Shown: positions 34,948 through 44,635 of the stretch, piece by piece
How the letters are laid out: every line of letters starts with the position of its first letter
Numbering within the stretch: the first letter of the stretch is position 1
Source: Mucilaginibacter xinganensis
GTDB taxonomy: Bacteria; Bacteroidota; Bacteroidia; Sphingobacteriales; Sphingobacteriaceae
Length of the DNA stretch: 64,000 nt
Assembly: GCF_002257585.1 (NCBI RefSeq)
Contig: NZ_CP022743.1
Span: 2,976,001-3,040,000, forward strand
Reading direction: 5' to 3'
Position numbers and translations under genes: made by a program
The notes under the pieces: model-generated
The model's database searches: none
What the model was told of the DNA's origin: nothing
Seen by the model: only the letters and a program-made list of their open reading frames with translations

Positions 34948-37479
34948 TTAATTTTCATCAGAAAGCAGGATGGTTTGAGAGACAGAAGAGCAGTCGGTAT
35001 TGAACGACACATCTCCCTTTGCACTGCTTTTTAATGTTTTTATAATCTTTCCGTTTACAATCAGCTTATAGATAACATCTGGCGTTAACTGACCCGCTAC
35101 ATAACTAATGGTGTTACCGGATATTTTACTGATATTTTGCACCCATTCCCGTTGTCGGTTTCCCGGTTTTTTAATAATTAGGGTGAGCGGACCTTCGGTG
35201 ATTGCCTGTAGGGAAGATTGTGTGTTGTTACCCTCAAAATAATTCAGCTGATTTATTTTAGCATTAAAACCAAAGTCTTTCCCTGATACAATCTTAAACT
35301 TTTCATTAGACACCGAATACCTGTTGTTATCGAGTTTTATGGTAAGGCGCTGTCCCCTGAAGTTACATTTCAAGGCTGTTCCCGCAAGTTCCGGAGTAAT
35401 ATGCGGATTAAGATAAAAGCGATTATATAACGGATTGATCCCATAAATAGCATGGTATAAACCCACTATGGAAAGGCTGTTGCCTGATAAAATATCGTCT
35501 CCCTGGCCATCCTGTTTTACCCTGCTGTAGCGCTGAAATGCCAACCCATCTTTGCTATATTGGTTGAGCACATTTTTCACATATTTAACCGCCAGTTCTG
35601 GTTTATATTCGGCATACGCTTTTACTGCCACCGAACCCCACGACAAGAAAAGATCGCCATTTTCATAAGATGGAAAAGGATATTGTGACGCCTTCCCTTC
35701 ACCCGGCGCATAAGTTGTCATGGCTAACGGCCAAAAGAATAGTTTTTCCTGCTCCATTTGGGTCTCTATTCCATCGAGAATTAGTTTCCGCCGGTCGTTG
35801 TTATCACAAATGCCATAAGCAATTGCCATAAAATTTACCGGGGTAACCATATTACGGCCGTGCACAGTTTTGTCCTTGTCTATCCAATGCACATAACACT
35901 TTTTTTCCTCATCCCAAAAGCCACCTTCTGAAGTTGGCTTGTTAAAGCTAACCTTTAGCCTGGCTGCAAACTTTTCATACCCGTTAGCTTTTGAGTCGTT
36001 GCCCAGCTGCCGTTCAATAGCTGCCCAGTTTACCAGCGCGTGGTAAAGCTTGGCATTTACAAATGCGTTTTCATAAGAAGCCCAAATGATATCTATCCAG
36101 TCACTGCTTTTATGTTGCGATTGCAGGTCGGTCATCATTTCAACCAGACCATTGCCGTTAGTATCCCTGTCTATAATCCAATTAAGCGCCTGCTCACAGG
36201 TTGGTTGTTGTTTTTTTACCCAGGCCTTATCCCCTGTCATATCATATAACTCAGCAACATTGGTGACAAAATCAGGATTCGAATCCATTAAAATCCCCCA
36301 TTGGGCCTCATAAAAACCGTCTTTATTACCTTGCCCCGGCATCATGTCCTCATCGGTGTATGCCCAGCGGGAAAATACCCGTCCATCAGGCTTAATAGCA
36401 TGATCGCGGTAAAAATCAAGGCAGCTTTTATAACCCTTAAGATATTCAGGGTCATTAATACCCAGCCCAAGTTGCGCAATGTATTGTTCATGCAGGCATA
36501 TGGGGCCGTAAGGGGTATGCCAGCTGTTCCCGCCAAAATGCAGTGAATCAATTACGCCAATCCTGGCGATGGTATTTAACACGGCACTTACCTGCCCGCC
36601 ATTGATCCCCACAAATTTACCGCGGCCATATTTCTCGTTAAAATCAAAATAGCTTAAAGTAATCGTTTGCGACTCCTTAGCCGCAGATCGCTCGAAAGGT
36701 GCCCAAACGTTTGTGCTGTTTCGAATAAACCGTCTCCTGTTTGTACCACTATCCAGGCGGAAGGTCATGTCTTTATCTGACACGGAGATCCCGCAATACA
36801 GCCTGTCATCGCCGGTTCTGGTATATTTCATGGCCACTTTTTGGCCGGGCGCCTCAACTGTTATGTTAAGCCCGTTGCCGGTTTTACTATCCCAAAAACT
36901 TGAAGACCGGGTATGTACGCCATAAGTACATAATTTCTCATTAAATAAATAAAACCAAGCTAAACCGCCATATCCCTGGTAAGCTCCTTCCCAGGTGTTG
37001 ATGCTATCAAAATTAAACACGGGGGCGTAGGTTTCTTCCACTTTGGTTACTTCAGAAAACTTTCGCTCAATCCTCCATTTAACAGCCTTTCCCGTGGTGG
37101 TAAAAATCCAGTCCTCCGTTATTGTCAGGTTAGCCCCTCCATATCGGATTCCGTTTATCTCAAACCCGTTTTTTGTTTTTATTAAAGCGGGAGCTGCTTT
37201 TAACTGTAAAGATGAATACGTTTTGCCGCCAACGTTCACCGACGTAAAAATTCCGTCGACGCTGCTTATTACTTTTCGTCCGTTTACAAGTAGTGAGGTG
37301 ATACGCGCGCTACCGCCATAACTAAGCACCATAGTGATGTTATGCCCTTTAATTGTGAGCGTTTTATCCTTTTTGTTGATCAGCGAGGTACTGGCACCTG
37401 CGATGCCGTAACCTAAAAAAAGCATCGTAAAAACACAAAGTAAAATATTCGTTTTCCTGTAAAACATAAAATTTGCCAT
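34948..37479 (-). CDS. Exported six-hairpin (alpha/alpha barrel) glycosidase
   Basis: Predicted secreted or periplasmic glycoside hydrolase of 843 residues with a signal segment at about 10-30 (ILLCVFTMLFLGYGIAGAS). An N-terminal beta-sandwich (about 35-290) precedes an (alpha/alpha)6 barrel (about 300-690) with acidic motifs GRVFSRWAYTDEDMMPGQG, LVEMMTDLQSQHKSSDWIDIIWASYENAF and GDDILSGNSLSIVGLYHAI. A C-terminal beta domain follows. The fold is like MGH1-type and GH78-like enzymes, but I cannot assign a CAZy family. It follows GH106 by 176 nt in the same direction and has its own TAACTTTG -7 box at 37507-37500, so rhamnose-rich glycans are a likely target. Confidence 0.75.
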   Translation of the reverse strand: MANFMFYRKTNILLCVFTMLFLGYGIAGASTSLINKKDKTLTIKGHNITMVLSYGGSARITSLLVNGRKVISSVDGIFTSVNVGGKTYSSLQLKAAPALIKTKNGFEINGIRYGGANLTITEDWIFTTTGKAVKWRIERKFSEVTKVEETYAPVFNFDSINTWEGAYQGYGGLAWFYLFNEKLCTYGVHTRSSSFWDSKTGNGLNITVEAPGQKVAMKYTRTGDDRLYCGISVSDKDMTFRLDSGTNRRRFIRNSTNVWAPFERSAAKESQTITLSYFDFNEKYGRGKFVGINGGQVSAVLNTIARIGVIDSLHFGGNSWHTPYGPICLHEQYIAQLGLGINDPEYLKGYKSCLDFYRDHAIKPDGRVFSRWAYTDEDMMPGQGNKDGFYEAQWGILMDSNPDFVTNVAELYDMTGDKAWVKKQQPTCEQALNWIIDRDTNGNGLVEMMTDLQSQHKSSDWIDIIWASYENAFVNAKLYHALVNWAAIERQLGNDSKANGYEKFAARLKVSFNKPTSEGGFWDEEKKCYVHWIDKDKTVHGRNMVTPVNFMAIAYGICDNNDRRKLILDGIETQMEQEKLFFWPLAMTTYAPGEGKASQYPFPSYENGDLFLSWGSVAVKAYAEYKPELAVKYVKNVLNQYSKDGLAFQRYSRVKQDGQGDDILSGNSLSIVGLYHAIYGINPLYNRFYLNPHITPELAGTALKCNFRGQRLTIKLDNNRYSVSNEKFKIVSGKDFGFNAKINQLNYFEGNNTQSSLQAITEGPLTLIIKKPGNRQREWVQNISKISGNTISYVAGQLTPDVIYKLIVNGKIIKTLKSSAKGDVSFNTDCSSVSQTILLSDEN

Positions 37480-37499
37480 TTGCAGGTCGCTTTAGTGAG

Positions 37500-37507
37500 C
37501 AAAGTTA
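37500..37507 (-). promoter_or_regulatory. -7 box of the six-hairpin glycosidase gene
   Basis: TAACTTTG on the - strand matches TAnnTTTG and lies 20 nt before the ATG at 37479. It suggests separate transcription from the GH106 gene upstream. Confidence 0.5.
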
Positions 37508-37655
37508 AGGTGATTATAAACTATAAAGACTTGCTATAAATTAAAGAATTAATCTGGTCGCTAACTAATAAGTTACCTATTTTTTGTCATAAGTCGCCGG
37601 TTTGTTAGCAACGTTAAATAAATTCAGGCAGTCTTTATTTCCAACAAAAGGCATC

Positions 37656-40600
37656 TCAATATTTAATTGTTTCTATTTGGACAGGGCCAAGTAATCCTGA
37701 TGCCTCCAAACTACTTTGCGGAGTAAAGGTATTGTAGTTTGTCCACGTTTTTCTTTCAGCAACTGGCAACATGCTATCGCCGACCAAGCGGTTCACCCAT
37801 GTATTAACAACTTTTATTTCGACAGTATTTATGCCATTTTTAAGGGCTTTGGTTATGTCAACTTTATAAGGTGCGGTCCAAACACCACCCATATCAACAC
37901 CATTAACTTTAACTTTGGCTATCCCTTTTACCATCCCCAGGTCAAGGAAAACCACCGTGCTTTTTTTTGTACCCTGCATACTAAATGTATTATGGTACCA
38001 CGCAGAACCTGAGTAATACTTTATACTATCATTGGCGTTTTTACTCCAGTCGGTTAAAGTGTTAAAAACAACAGGCTTTACCGGGCCCCGCATTTTTGAG
38101 TCATATTTTACTTTCCAGGGGGTGTTAATTGTAACCGCTTTTATCGGATCCGGATAATTTTCCCGGTGGGTATCTCCCTTTTTTCCGGGCTTTGTAAATA
38201 CAATGAAAGCACTTTCCAATGGTGCGAGTGAAAGCGGCACACTTGTGGTTGAACTATTTTGCGTATAAGCCGGCAAAACGCGAACCTTGCCCGTGGCCGG
38301 GTCCCATAACTCCGGGCGTTTACCTGCTATCCTGAACTTAGGGTTGATAGCTATCGATTTATTTGTTTGATTGGACAAAAAGTACACCGAACCTTTCTGC
38401 AGTCTTCGGTGAATAAAGAGAACAGAATCTGTTTTTTCAGTTTTTATATCGGGAATCACCTTCACCAGGTTTAACGCTTCCTGTAAAGACATGCCGTCAA
38501 TAACCATCCCCAGGCCCAATTTGTTCACTTTAACAGTTTTGCCGTCAATATTCCCCCATAATTCATCGGCAAGTTTTTGAACATGGTTATCGGCAGCCGG
38601 ATAATTTTGTAAACTTGGTGAGCGCATCGGTTTTGGCCCCAGTACAACTGCACCCTGCTTAACCAACTCACTGATCTTTAAAAGCAGCTCCGGCCGTATA
38701 GTCTCTAATTTCGGCAAAACGAGGATGCTGTAATTTAAACCATCGGGTAACATCAATTTACCATTTTTTACCGCAAGGCGTGTCTTTATTACTTCACCGT
38801 TTATGTAATCAAAAGAATAACCCAAAGGCAGTTCAGGGTCTTGGGTACCGGTCATTTTTGGGGCATCCTCACTTATAAAATAGGCAACGTCGGCAACATA
38901 TTTACCCTGCTGTAACATCATATTGCAGCGTTTTATATATTTTATAAATATATCCATATCATAAAACCAGGTGTTATGCCGGTTAAATTCATTACCAAAT
39001 GGAGCATTCACCCCTGGAAATTTATCTTCATAAGGTTGTTCAATGTAAACATGCATCAACGTATTGTTAATACCTTCTGTAAAAAAACGGTCGGCCCGCT
39101 GTTTCATCATAGCCGGATAACGGGAATACGAGGCACCGCCGCAGGTAAATGACTCGGCCGACACTTTGTTTTTTCCATAAATATGCGCACATGAGGAGGC
39201 TGCCCTGTTCTCTATGTTACCCAGGCTACCCTCACTCCAAAACTCTCCGCCAACCTCGTCAGACTGCCCGCCATATTGTAAAAATTCGCCCGGGAAACCC
39301 CAGTGTCCATAATTTTCCAGCCACGTAGTCAACCCATGTTCATGGCTGATTTCCCTCAGGCCGGCTACGTATTGATAAGCGACATTATCGGCAATAAACC
39401 GCCTTAAATCCCAAAGGAACCGATCTGACTGATCTTCGCTTCCCACAACCGTTCCCTGCAGTACAGGAATGTAGGGAACAGGATCGTAACCGTAAACTTT
39501 TTTAAAGTTCTCCACTAAATGATCACTCCAGTTCTGGCCCCCTGTTTCGTAGCTATCTTCAACGGTTACCTTCCACGTTTTCCTATCCGCTGCAGGAATC
39601 CGTCGCTGAATTTCGCCTAAAAAAGCGTCAAAATGGGCCCTGATATGTTTTTTGCTCATTTTATCCGCTTCCAGGCCAGTACCTTCAGGCGGCGCCGGAC
39701 TGTTTTGAACTTGAGTTGGCGTCATCCCGGTACGTTCTATCATCCAGTTTCCGGCGGGCACCTGCCATTTCAAAGTCCCGTCGGCAGCCATATATTTCGA
39801 GATATCAAGTACTTTTGCAGGATCAATAAGATAACTTTTATCATCAACCGCTGGCTGCTGTTGCCACTGATATGCCGTCCAATACGGATACGGGGTTTGC
39901 CACATTTTCGCCAATGTTTTTTCTATATAATTTTCCACTACAGGCGTGCCCGATAATTTCAGTTCATTTATTCCCGCATCAGCCGATGCATTGGTAAACA
40001 CGATACGGTAACTGGCCGATTTAGTTGCTGGTATTGAAATAGCAGCAGGCCCGTGAGGGCTAAAGCCCACGTTGAGCGCGTTGTTTGACCTATCAACAGA
40101 AAAATGCTTAATGGATTGATAGGTACCGTTCAGCAGTACCTGTATATCGCCGTCAAATGACATTGCTTTGGTATCGGGAGATATCACCAGGCTGCGTACT
40201 GTATAAGCCGCCGGCGTTGAAATATCAATCGTAAAACCCTGCTTTTCCTTAAGCTTCACACCCGTTTTATAGTTGTTGTCAAACAGCTCATTAAGATTAT
40301 TTATTTCGGGAGATGACTTAAGAACAGGTTTAATGCTACTGATATCTGAATTATAGCCCGCAGGTACAGGATAAGCTATTACCCTGACGTCCTGGAAATC
40401 CTTTTGAGGCTGCACTAATTTCAAATTGATCGTTTGCTGGCCGCTTACGGTTATTTTAGAAGATGTGAGGTAACGCATAGCCTGCTCCGGCTTAACCCAG
40501 GGCCCTCCGGATTGGCTCCAGCCCGGGCTGTTAAAAATCCCTATTTCAATACCCAATTTAGTAGCTGTTTTTAAAGCTGTATGCATAATATCCCACCATT

Positions 40601-40934
40601 CATTGGAAAATAATTTCACTTTCCCGTTAGGCACTTCTGTAAGTCCGATATTTCCAATAAATGCCCTGTTTATCCCCACTTTTTTCATAGATTCAAGGTC
40701 GCGGATTACTCCCTGTTTTGAAATATTTCCCGAAATCCAGTACCAATAAATACTTGTCTGAACCGCGTTAGGGATGCTTATAAAATCTTTTTCAAGCTTA
40801 AGCATGTTTGCGGCTGGAACTGTTGTTTTACCCGTATCCAAATAGCTATCTGCAAGGCAAACATGGGATAGCGCACCAATAAAAATAAAATTAAGGACAA
40901 AACTAACTGTTGCAGTAAGATGGATAGCTCTCAT
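37656..40934 (-). CDS. Exported GH106-type alpha-L-rhamnosidase
   Basis: Predicted inverting alpha-L-rhamnosidase of 1092 residues with an N-terminal signal segment (about 8-28). The GH106 pattern is clear: NAVQTSIYWYWISGNISKQG near 58, INRAFIGNIGL, IGIFNSPGWSQSGGPWVKPEQAMRYL near 130, and the catalytic part around TVEDSYETGGQNWS and LENYGHWGFPGEFLQYGGQSDEVGGEFW. C-terminal beta-sandwich domains include a galactose-binding-like module (VFLDLGMVKGIAKVKVNGVD). GH106 enzymes of gut and soil Bacteroidota attack pectic and plant rhamnosides. It forms a pair with the six-hairpin enzyme downstream, with no SusC/SusD or regulator nearby. Confidence 0.88.
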   Translation of the reverse strand: MRAIHLTATVSFVLNFIFIGALSHVCLADSYLDTGKTTVPAANMLKLEKDFISIPNAVQTSIYWYWISGNISKQGVIRDLESMKKVGINRAFIGNIGLTEVPNGKVKLFSNEWWDIMHTALKTATKLGIEIGIFNSPGWSQSGGPWVKPEQAMRYLTSSKITVSGQQTINLKLVQPQKDFQDVRVIAYPVPAGYNSDISSIKPVLKSSPEINNLNELFDNNYKTGVKLKEKQGFTIDISTPAAYTVRSLVISPDTKAMSFDGDIQVLLNGTYQSIKHFSVDRSNNALNVGFSPHGPAAISIPATKSASYRIVFTNASADAGINELKLSGTPVVENYIEKTLAKMWQTPYPYWTAYQWQQQPAVDDKSYLIDPAKVLDISKYMAADGTLKWQVPAGNWMIERTGMTPTQVQNSPAPPEGTGLEADKMSKKHIRAHFDAFLGEIQRRIPAADRKTWKVTVEDSYETGGQNWSDHLVENFKKVYGYDPVPYIPVLQGTVVGSEDQSDRFLWDLRRFIADNVAYQYVAGLREISHEHGLTTWLENYGHWGFPGEFLQYGGQSDEVGGEFWSEGSLGNIENRAASSCAHIYGKNKVSAESFTCGGASYSRYPAMMKQRADRFFTEGINNTLMHVYIEQPYEDKFPGVNAPFGNEFNRHNTWFYDMDIFIKYIKRCNMMLQQGKYVADVAYFISEDAPKMTGTQDPELPLGYSFDYINGEVIKTRLAVKNGKLMLPDGLNYSILVLPKLETIRPELLLKISELVKQGAVVLGPKPMRSPSLQNYPAADNHVQKLADELWGNIDGKTVKVNKLGLGMVIDGMSLQEALNLVKVIPDIKTEKTDSVLFIHRRLQKGSVYFLSNQTNKSIAINPKFRIAGKRPELWDPATGKVRVLPAYTQNSSTTSVPLSLAPLESAFIVFTKPGKKGDTHRENYPDPIKAVTINTPWKVKYDSKMRGPVKPVVFNTLTDWSKNANDSIKYYSGSAWYHNTFSMQGTKKSTVVFLDLGMVKGIAKVKVNGVDMGGVWTAPYKVDITKALKNGINTVEIKVVNTWVNRLVGDSMLPVAERKTWTNYNTFTPQSSLEASGLLGPVQIETIKY

Positions 40935-41265
40935 TTATGGGATTAGCTTTAAATGTATTACCTGTTAAACCATTTACCGAAAAAAAGTTATTCGACTTAT
41001 ATGGTAACATCAGGAAATAAATTTTTCTAAAAACTTAGGATTTATATTGCTAAGCTAACCAAGCGCAATAATATAACTATCATGAACTGTCTTTAATAAA
41101 CAGGAAACTGTTGGTAAAAAATAATTGGAGGCAAAATATCTAAATCATTATGCGTTAATACATGCTGCCCCGCCTATCATTGTGTGAAGGGCAAAACAAG
41201 GAACGGGGGATAATACCAATTATAGGCATAATCATCGCTTAACACCGGCATTGATTAGATTCTAA
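40935..41265. other. AT-rich intergenic stretch, nothing recognised
   Basis: 331 bp between GH106 and the PhyH-like gene, both on the - strand. A TACATTTA sequence on the - strand about 25 nt before the GH106 ATG could be its -7 box. I found no small open frame, no strong terminator for the PhyH gene and no copy of the EPS promoter module. Confidence 0.5.
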
Positions 41266-42069
41266 TTAGCCCTGACCGGGTTGATACATCCTTTTTTCTA
41301 CCGGTTGATAATATTCGTCCAGGTTTTCCGGCGTTCTGGAATTGTACCCCAAAACTTGCCTTAAATTTTCATTCAAACCCTTACCAAATTCATAGCCTAT
41401 TGCCCGCGGATAGTCGAGCTGTTGTTTAAAGAACGGACGGGTAAATGCCATAGTAAGTGCGCGTCTTGGTTTATCAGTATTGTTTTTGCCTGTGGCATGC
41501 CATACGTTAGCATCAAAAACAACAATGCTCCCTTTTTTTGCTATAGCTCGCTCGGCATTCTTAAAAAAGTATTCATCATCCGGCTTATTTTCCTGCTTAT
41601 GTGAGCCGGACAGCAAAAACGTTGCACCGTTATCAAGCGTAAAATCATCTAAAATAATCATCAGTTGGATCATTACTTTATAATCTCCTGTATAACTTCT
41701 TATATCTCTGTGAATATTTTGCACATAAGGGCTGCCATCTTTGGTATTAATTACAGCACCCAGGGAGTTTAAAATATAATTCCCATTTAAAAAATGCCTG
41801 ATCTGGTCTGCACAATATTTCCTTTCGAGGAATTTAAATGTAAAAAGCTCCCTTTCAACAAGATGATGCAATGTCCCCTTCATGTTTTCACCTATCCCGT
41901 TTTTAATCTGAATTTGTCGTCTTATTTCATAAGCAGCGTCCAATGAATTGTTAATTTCATCAACAAAATCAACATCCAAAGCATCCTCATAAACAATCCA
42001 GCCGTATTCGTTCATAATTTGATCGAATGTATCCAGGTCAGCTTTTGAATAAGCGAATTTATTTTTCAT
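41266..42069 (-). CDS. Phytanoyl-CoA dioxygenase (PhyH)-like Fe(II)/2-oxoglutarate oxygenase
   Basis: Predicted non-haem iron oxygenase of 267 residues. The iron-binding facial triad appears as IHRDIRSYTGDY (His and Asp) near residue 147 and DANVWHATGKN (His) near 212. The Arg that binds 2-oxoglutarate is in KPRRALTMAF. The fold and length fit PhyH-family enzymes, which hydroxylate many small molecules, not just phytanoyl-CoA. It is last in a GT2-FemAB-PhyH operon that shares its promoter module with the main EPS operon. I infer a tailoring reaction on an EPS-linked or lipid-linked substrate. Confidence 0.8.
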   Translation of the reverse strand: MKNKFAYSKADLDTFDQIMNEYGWIVYEDALDVDFVDEINNSLDAAYEIRRQIQIKNGIGENMKGTLHHLVERELFTFKFLERKYCADQIRHFLNGNYILNSLGAVINTKDGSPYVQNIHRDIRSYTGDYKVMIQLMIILDDFTLDNGATFLLSGSHKQENKPDDEYFFKNAERAIAKKGSIVVFDANVWHATGKNNTDKPRRALTMAFTRPFFKQQLDYPRAIGYEFGKGLNENLRQVLGYNSRTPENLDEYYQPVEKRMYQPGQG

Positions 42070-42091
42070 AATTTAAATTTTAAGGTTAATT

Positions 42092-43168
42092 TTAAACAAC
42101 CGAGGCTTCTATGTTTGAAATATAAGGTTGCAAATCCCGCTTGGGTTGACGATATAAAGGGAAATATGCAGATTGAGGATCAATGGCAACTCCATTTCGC
42201 TGTACCAGATCATTGTAGGCTTGTTCATCGTTTATATAGCACCATATATGGTCTTTTACCTGAAGACCTGAGAAAAGTCTTTTAAATCTGTAAAGCGTGT
42301 CCTCTTTGCCACCTACCCCTCCTCCGAGATGAAAAATCTTTTTTCCCAGCCGGCGCCCCATCACACTGATTTCGTCTGTCAATAATTTACTGGGAGATTC
42401 TTTTAAGTATTCGGGCGCTGTTGCCGAAAGATGATTTCGGATAATGTTGTCTGACAATAAGACAAGCGCACCGCAAACCAATTTTCTTCCCTCGTATATC
42501 AGGATGAGCCTGTTATCAAAGCCGTCGATATTAAGCAGGTCAACAAAATACTTTTCCTCAAAATAATAATTTTTAGATGCACTTACCCGATCCATATTCT
42601 TATGATACATTTCAATAAAACCTCGGATTTCTGCCAGATCGCAACTTTCCTTTATTTCAAATCCTTGTTTACGCAACCGTCTGATTTGCCTGGAAAGCCT
42701 TTTGTCGTACCTGTTGTGCTGGTCCTGAACAGAAATGGAGAGGTCTATGTATAATGTTGTCCCGTTTTTCCTTATTCCTCCAAATCCGGTTGTTAAAGTC
42801 AGTTGATTGATAAATGGATGCAATCTCGAAAACATACAAATAGCAGATTCGTTTTGCATGAAATTGGTAAATGAGATTTTAAATTGGCTAATTGTAAGCG
42901 AAGATAAATGCGAAAGATCAATATTGGATACAGGGCCACTATAACCATAAACTGAGGTCATATCAAAATATGGAGAGTTTTCAATTTGTCTCTTAATTAC
43001 CGGTAAGGCAATAAAGAATCCCTCTTCTTCATAAATAAATAAAAGAGGTTCACCTTCATTATTTAGCAAATGATAGCCCCAACTATGAAAACATTCATTC
43101 ATTAATGCCTTCATCATATAGTCGTCCCATTCTTTTTTAGTATTTACAGTAAAACTGCGGTACCCCAT
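42092..43168 (-). CDS. FemAB/GNAT-like acyl- or aminoacyl-transferase
   Basis: A 358-residue cytoplasmic protein with the double GNAT fold of FemAB and BioF2-like acyltransferases. The first half reads NEGEPLLFIYEEEGFFIALPVIKRQ and YGYSGPVSN, then the basic link RYDKRLSRQIRRLRKQGFEI, and the second half YEGRKLVCGALVLLSDNIIRNHLSAT and IFHLGGGVGGKEDTLYRFKRLFSG, the last being typical of such transferases in EPS loci. It probably adds an acyl or amino acid group to a sugar. It lies 53 nt after the GT2 stop and 22 nt before the PhyH start. Confidence 0.78.
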   Translation of the reverse strand: MGYRSFTVNTKKEWDDYMMKALMNECFHSWGYHLLNNEGEPLLFIYEEEGFFIALPVIKRQIENSPYFDMTSVYGYSGPVSNIDLSHLSSLTISQFKISFTNFMQNESAICMFSRLHPFINQLTLTTGFGGIRKNGTTLYIDLSISVQDQHNRYDKRLSRQIRRLRKQGFEIKESCDLAEIRGFIEMYHKNMDRVSASKNYYFEEKYFVDLLNIDGFDNRLILIYEGRKLVCGALVLLSDNIIRNHLSATAPEYLKESPSKLLTDEISVMGRRLGKKIFHLGGGVGGKEDTLYRFKRLFSGLQVKDHIWCYINDEQAYNDLVQRNGVAIDPQSAYFPLYRQPKRDLQPYISNIEASVV

Positions 43169-43221
43169 AGCGTTGAATATTAAGGTGTATTATTATAAAA
43201 GAATTGAATTTAAAGGCGGCA

Positions 43222-44145
43222 TTAAATCAGGTACTTTACGGTATTGTATATTTTACCTATCCGCCATCGCCTCAATTCAAACAGGATGTATCTTTGGATA
43301 TAAAGCAATAAAAGTTTCCTTTTGTGGATACCGTGATAATCGAATTTTTGCGTAATCAGGTTAAAATCGCTGATGACCATTTCCATCCTTGAATCGTCCC
43401 TGATCATGCTCCAAATGCCACCGGTATGATTACGATAACAACTCATTACCTCGGGAATAACATATATTTTTCGGCCGGTCGCAAAAGTTGCAAACAGTTT
43501 TAGCATTTTATCTCCTGCATAACAGTTAAAATACCAGGGTTTATTATATAACTCATATACCTCCGGCAGATTATGATATAACACTGTGGCGGTTTTTGTC
43601 TCTTCCTGTTTGCCGCAAAGCAAATCGTAATAAGAATACACCAAGGGCTTAGGGCTGGGATGAACATAAAGGGTATTGTCGTTCATATCAATTACCCGGG
43701 TATAATGACAGCAGATGATGTATTCGGGGTTGTTATTTAAAAAATCAACCTGCTTTTGTAACTTAAATGGATCGGTCCAAAAATCGTCGCCTTCACAAAG
43801 CGCAATATATTTGCCTTTGCAAGCTTTAAGGGTGTTCACCATGTTTAAGTGACAGCCAACATTTTTTTCGGCAGGAAGAACCGTTATAAATCCAGGATAC
43901 TTCTCCTGGAGCATGGTTAATACTCCGCATGTGCCGTCTGTAGAACAATCATTGCCAATTACTATTTCAAATTTAAAATCTGTTTTTTGCATCATAAAGC
44001 TGTCAACAGCCTGGGCTATAAACTGCTCATGATTATAAGTGATACAACATATACTAACTATCAAGTCTTTCTTAATCATAAAATCGGATATTTTATTACT
44101 TTCAGTAAAAGTGTTAACATCACTTATTGCCACAGGCATACTCAT
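43222..44145 (-). CDS. Glycosyltransferase family 2, first gene of satellite EPS operon
   Basis: Predicted inverting GT-A glycosyltransferase of 307 residues. The nucleotide-sugar fold begins IVSICCITYNHEQFIAQAVD, with FEIVIGNDCSTDGTC and the metal-binding ALCEGDDFWTDPFKLQKQVD. It has a close paralogue at 57850-58704 along its full length, up to the shared C-terminus KYLI. Aligned with that paralogue, the conserved part starts at residue 23, so the ATG at 44079 (MIKKDLIVSICC) is an alternative start. Its promoter module (44185-44312) duplicates that of the main EPS operon. Confidence 0.88.
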   Translation of the reverse strand: MSMPVAISDVNTFTESNKISDFMIKKDLIVSICCITYNHEQFIAQAVDSFMMQKTDFKFEIVIGNDCSTDGTCGVLTMLQEKYPGFITVLPAEKNVGCHLNMVNTLKACKGKYIALCEGDDFWTDPFKLQKQVDFLNNNPEYIICCHYTRVIDMNDNTLYVHPSPKPLVYSYYDLLCGKQEETKTATVLYHNLPEVYELYNKPWYFNCYAGDKMLKLFATFATGRKIYVIPEVMSCYRNHTGGIWSMIRDDSRMEMVISDFNLITQKFDYHGIHKRKLLLLYIQRYILFELRRWRIGKIYNTVKYLI

Positions 44146-44184
44146 GAAATTTCTGCTTTATCGCGATACAACTTTCTGATATCA

Positions 44185-44312
44185 CAAATCTATCTCATTG
44201 AACATCAAATACTTCTAGCAAATCAGATTTGGAATTAAATTGTAAATAGTCACATTTTTTTTTACACAATTTGTAAATAGCATCCGTTGCAGTTTACATA
44301 TTATGTAAAAAA
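44185..44312 (-). promoter_or_regulatory. EPS promoter module, copy B (satellite operon)
   Basis: On the - strand, from distal to proximal: a 20-nt block identical to copy A holding TTTACATAATATGTAAA (44309-44293), a second palindrome TTTACAAATTGTGTAAA (44277-44261), a half-site in TTTACAATTTAATT (44246-44233), exactly 40 nt, then the -7 box TAGATTTG (44192-44185). The site 2 to site 3 gap (25 nt) and the site 3 to -7 gap match copy A exactly. Site centres lie 31-32 bp apart, about three helical turns. No TTG sits at the -33 position, which points to an activator-dependent promoter. Confidence 0.8.
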
Positions 44313-44635
44313 TCCAGCTAAAAAAACGGTAATATTAGCGGCAGAAAAATGGGAAAGGGCATAATTAAACCAAGGCTGTAGCAACTTTTGCAAAACAATT
44401 ATTTTTATTCTATAAAGTTGTGTAAATTCAACTCGTAACCAATTGTAATACCCCATTACAAAACATTAAAAACTAAACAATGTATTCGCCATTTTAAAAA
44501 AGGATTAGCGAAAGCATTTAAAAATAGACGATGTCATTTTTTTGTTTGATGCCGGTCATCAAGTTTAAGTTATGATGTTTTTGAAATTATGGCTCAGTTT
44601 CCTTGTACTCAAAGTGACATTGCTTGTTTAACTAA
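44313..44635. promoter_or_regulatory. Upstream region of the PAS-AraC regulator with an inverted repeat
   Basis: 323 bp without a gene. TTGTAAT (44443-44449) and ATTACAA (44455-44461) form a perfect 7-bp inverted repeat with a 5-bp spacer, a likely operator. Its spacer matches that of the TTTACA-N5-TGTAAA sites, but the half-sites differ. I see no clear -7 box for the gene at 44636. Confidence 0.4.

Noticed and set aside
44185..44635. EPS module copy B as a promoter for the PAS-AraC gene
   Set aside because: Its -7 box and the spacing that matches copy A face the - strand gene at 44145. The PAS-AraC start lies more than 320 bp away on the other side, although bound protein could still influence it.
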